Below are positions 9,469 through 9,795 of a DNA stretch of 9,795 nucleotides, piece after piece. Under the pieces are notes generated by a model. That model searched no databases, was not told the DNA's origin, and was given only the letters and a program-made list of their open reading frames with translations. Where the stretch lies: contig JALGVQ010000106.1 in assembly GCA_025774615.1 (NCBI GenBank), forward strand, positions 1-9,795, in the 5' to 3' direction. Both the position numbers and the translations under genes were made by a program. How positions within the stretch are numbered: the stretch's first letter is position 1; the number at the start of each line of letters is the position of its first letter. The DNA is from a bacterium (GTDB lineage: Bacteria; Blakebacterota; Blakebacteria; Blakebacterales; Blakebacteraceae).

Positions 9469-9795
9469 TGGGCGGAAGCAACCTCCCCCCTGTATACACC
9501 TTTATCGCCTGGGTGGTTTTCCTCGGTTTTATCATCGCCGCCACGGTTTTCTACCGCTGGCGCCGTCCCGAGCGTTACAGCAGATACCAGCTCAAACTCA
9601 CCGTCACGTTCATCCTGTTCCTGCTCGTACCTTCCGTGCCGCTTGTGTTTGTAGCGGGTACTGCCGTCGATCAGTTACGTACCCTTGTAGTGGCCCTTCC
9701 TGTGGATGACGCCCTCGACCGGGGACTCGATGTGCTGAGAGAGGCACTCACTGACGAGGAGAGCAGACTCACCACGTGGCATGAGCAGCTCCTCG
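9468..9795 (+). CDS. N-terminus of a membrane sensor protein, probably NtrY-like histidine kinase (3' end outside window)
   Basis: The frame from the ATG at 9468 is open to the window edge (109 codons). GGAGA at 9456-9460 gives a good ribosome-binding site, and the ATG overlaps the preceding stop as TGATG. Two transmembrane segments are visible: TFIAWVVFLGFIIAATVF (about 11-28), followed by a basic stretch RWRRPERYSRYQLK, then LTVTFILFLLVPSVPLVFVAG (about 43-63). After that comes a helical, acidic region (DDALDRGLDVLREALTDEES) that would be extracytoplasmic. The LKLT...FLLVPSVPL pattern and this layout resemble the sensor part of NtrY-family kinases. HAMP, PAS and catalytic domains would lie beyond the window, so the kinase identity is inferred from the N-terminus and from the DUF4390 neighbour. 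Confidence 0.6.
   Translation, partial: MGGSNLPPVYTFIAWVVFLGFIIAATVFYRWRRPERYSRYQLKLTVTFILFLLVPSVPLVFVAGTAVDQLRTLVVALPVDDALDRGLDVLREALTDEESRLTTWHEQLL

Overview
The window is a run of co-directional plus-strand genes from a diderm (Gram-negative-type) bacterium of moderately high GC. The left half is the classic replication-origin-proximal cluster: the last codons of a probable recF, then dciA (DUF721), gyrB, gyrA and rex. The right half begins after an AT-richer 419-bp intergenic region and encodes cell-envelope proteins: an Omp85-type outer-membrane barrel, two exported proteins, and the start of a membrane sensor protein. The barrel shows that there is an outer membrane. Rex together with this gene order and the unusual barrel would fit a member of the FCB or Gemmatimonadota-like candidate phyla, but that placement is inference, not something read from a marker.

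Region 1 (1-5680). Five genes are packed with overlapping or nearly touching ends: recF/dciA 2 nt apart, dciA/gyrB overlapping as GTGA, gyrB/gyrA separated by 48 bp, gyrA/rex overlapping as ATGA. They probably form one translationally coupled operon covering helicase loading, DNA supercoiling and NADH/NAD+ sensing. Two local oddities stand out. A 21-bp unit that includes the gyrB stop codon is repeated three times up to the gyrA start codon. GyrA also ends in a lysine/alanine/threonine pentapeptide repeat resembling a histone-H1 tail.

Region 2 (5681-6099). This stretch holds a perfect DnaA-box 9-mer with a second near-perfect copy 21 bp away, a likely rho-independent terminator for rex, two sigma70-type promoter candidates, small inverted repeats and a roughly 200-nt leader with two GC hairpins before the next gene.

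Region 3 (6100-9795). A signal-peptide protein joins a bactofilin-like beta-helix directly to an Omp85 barrel where POTRA domains would be expected. It is followed by an exported toast_rack/LiaF/DUF4097-like protein, a DUF4390-like exported protein, and the N-terminus of a two-TM protein resembling NtrY-type sensor histidine kinases. The last two overlap by one base. The layout suggests an envelope-building or envelope-sensing module. The beta-helix/Omp85 fusion and its partners are the most likely undescribed system here.
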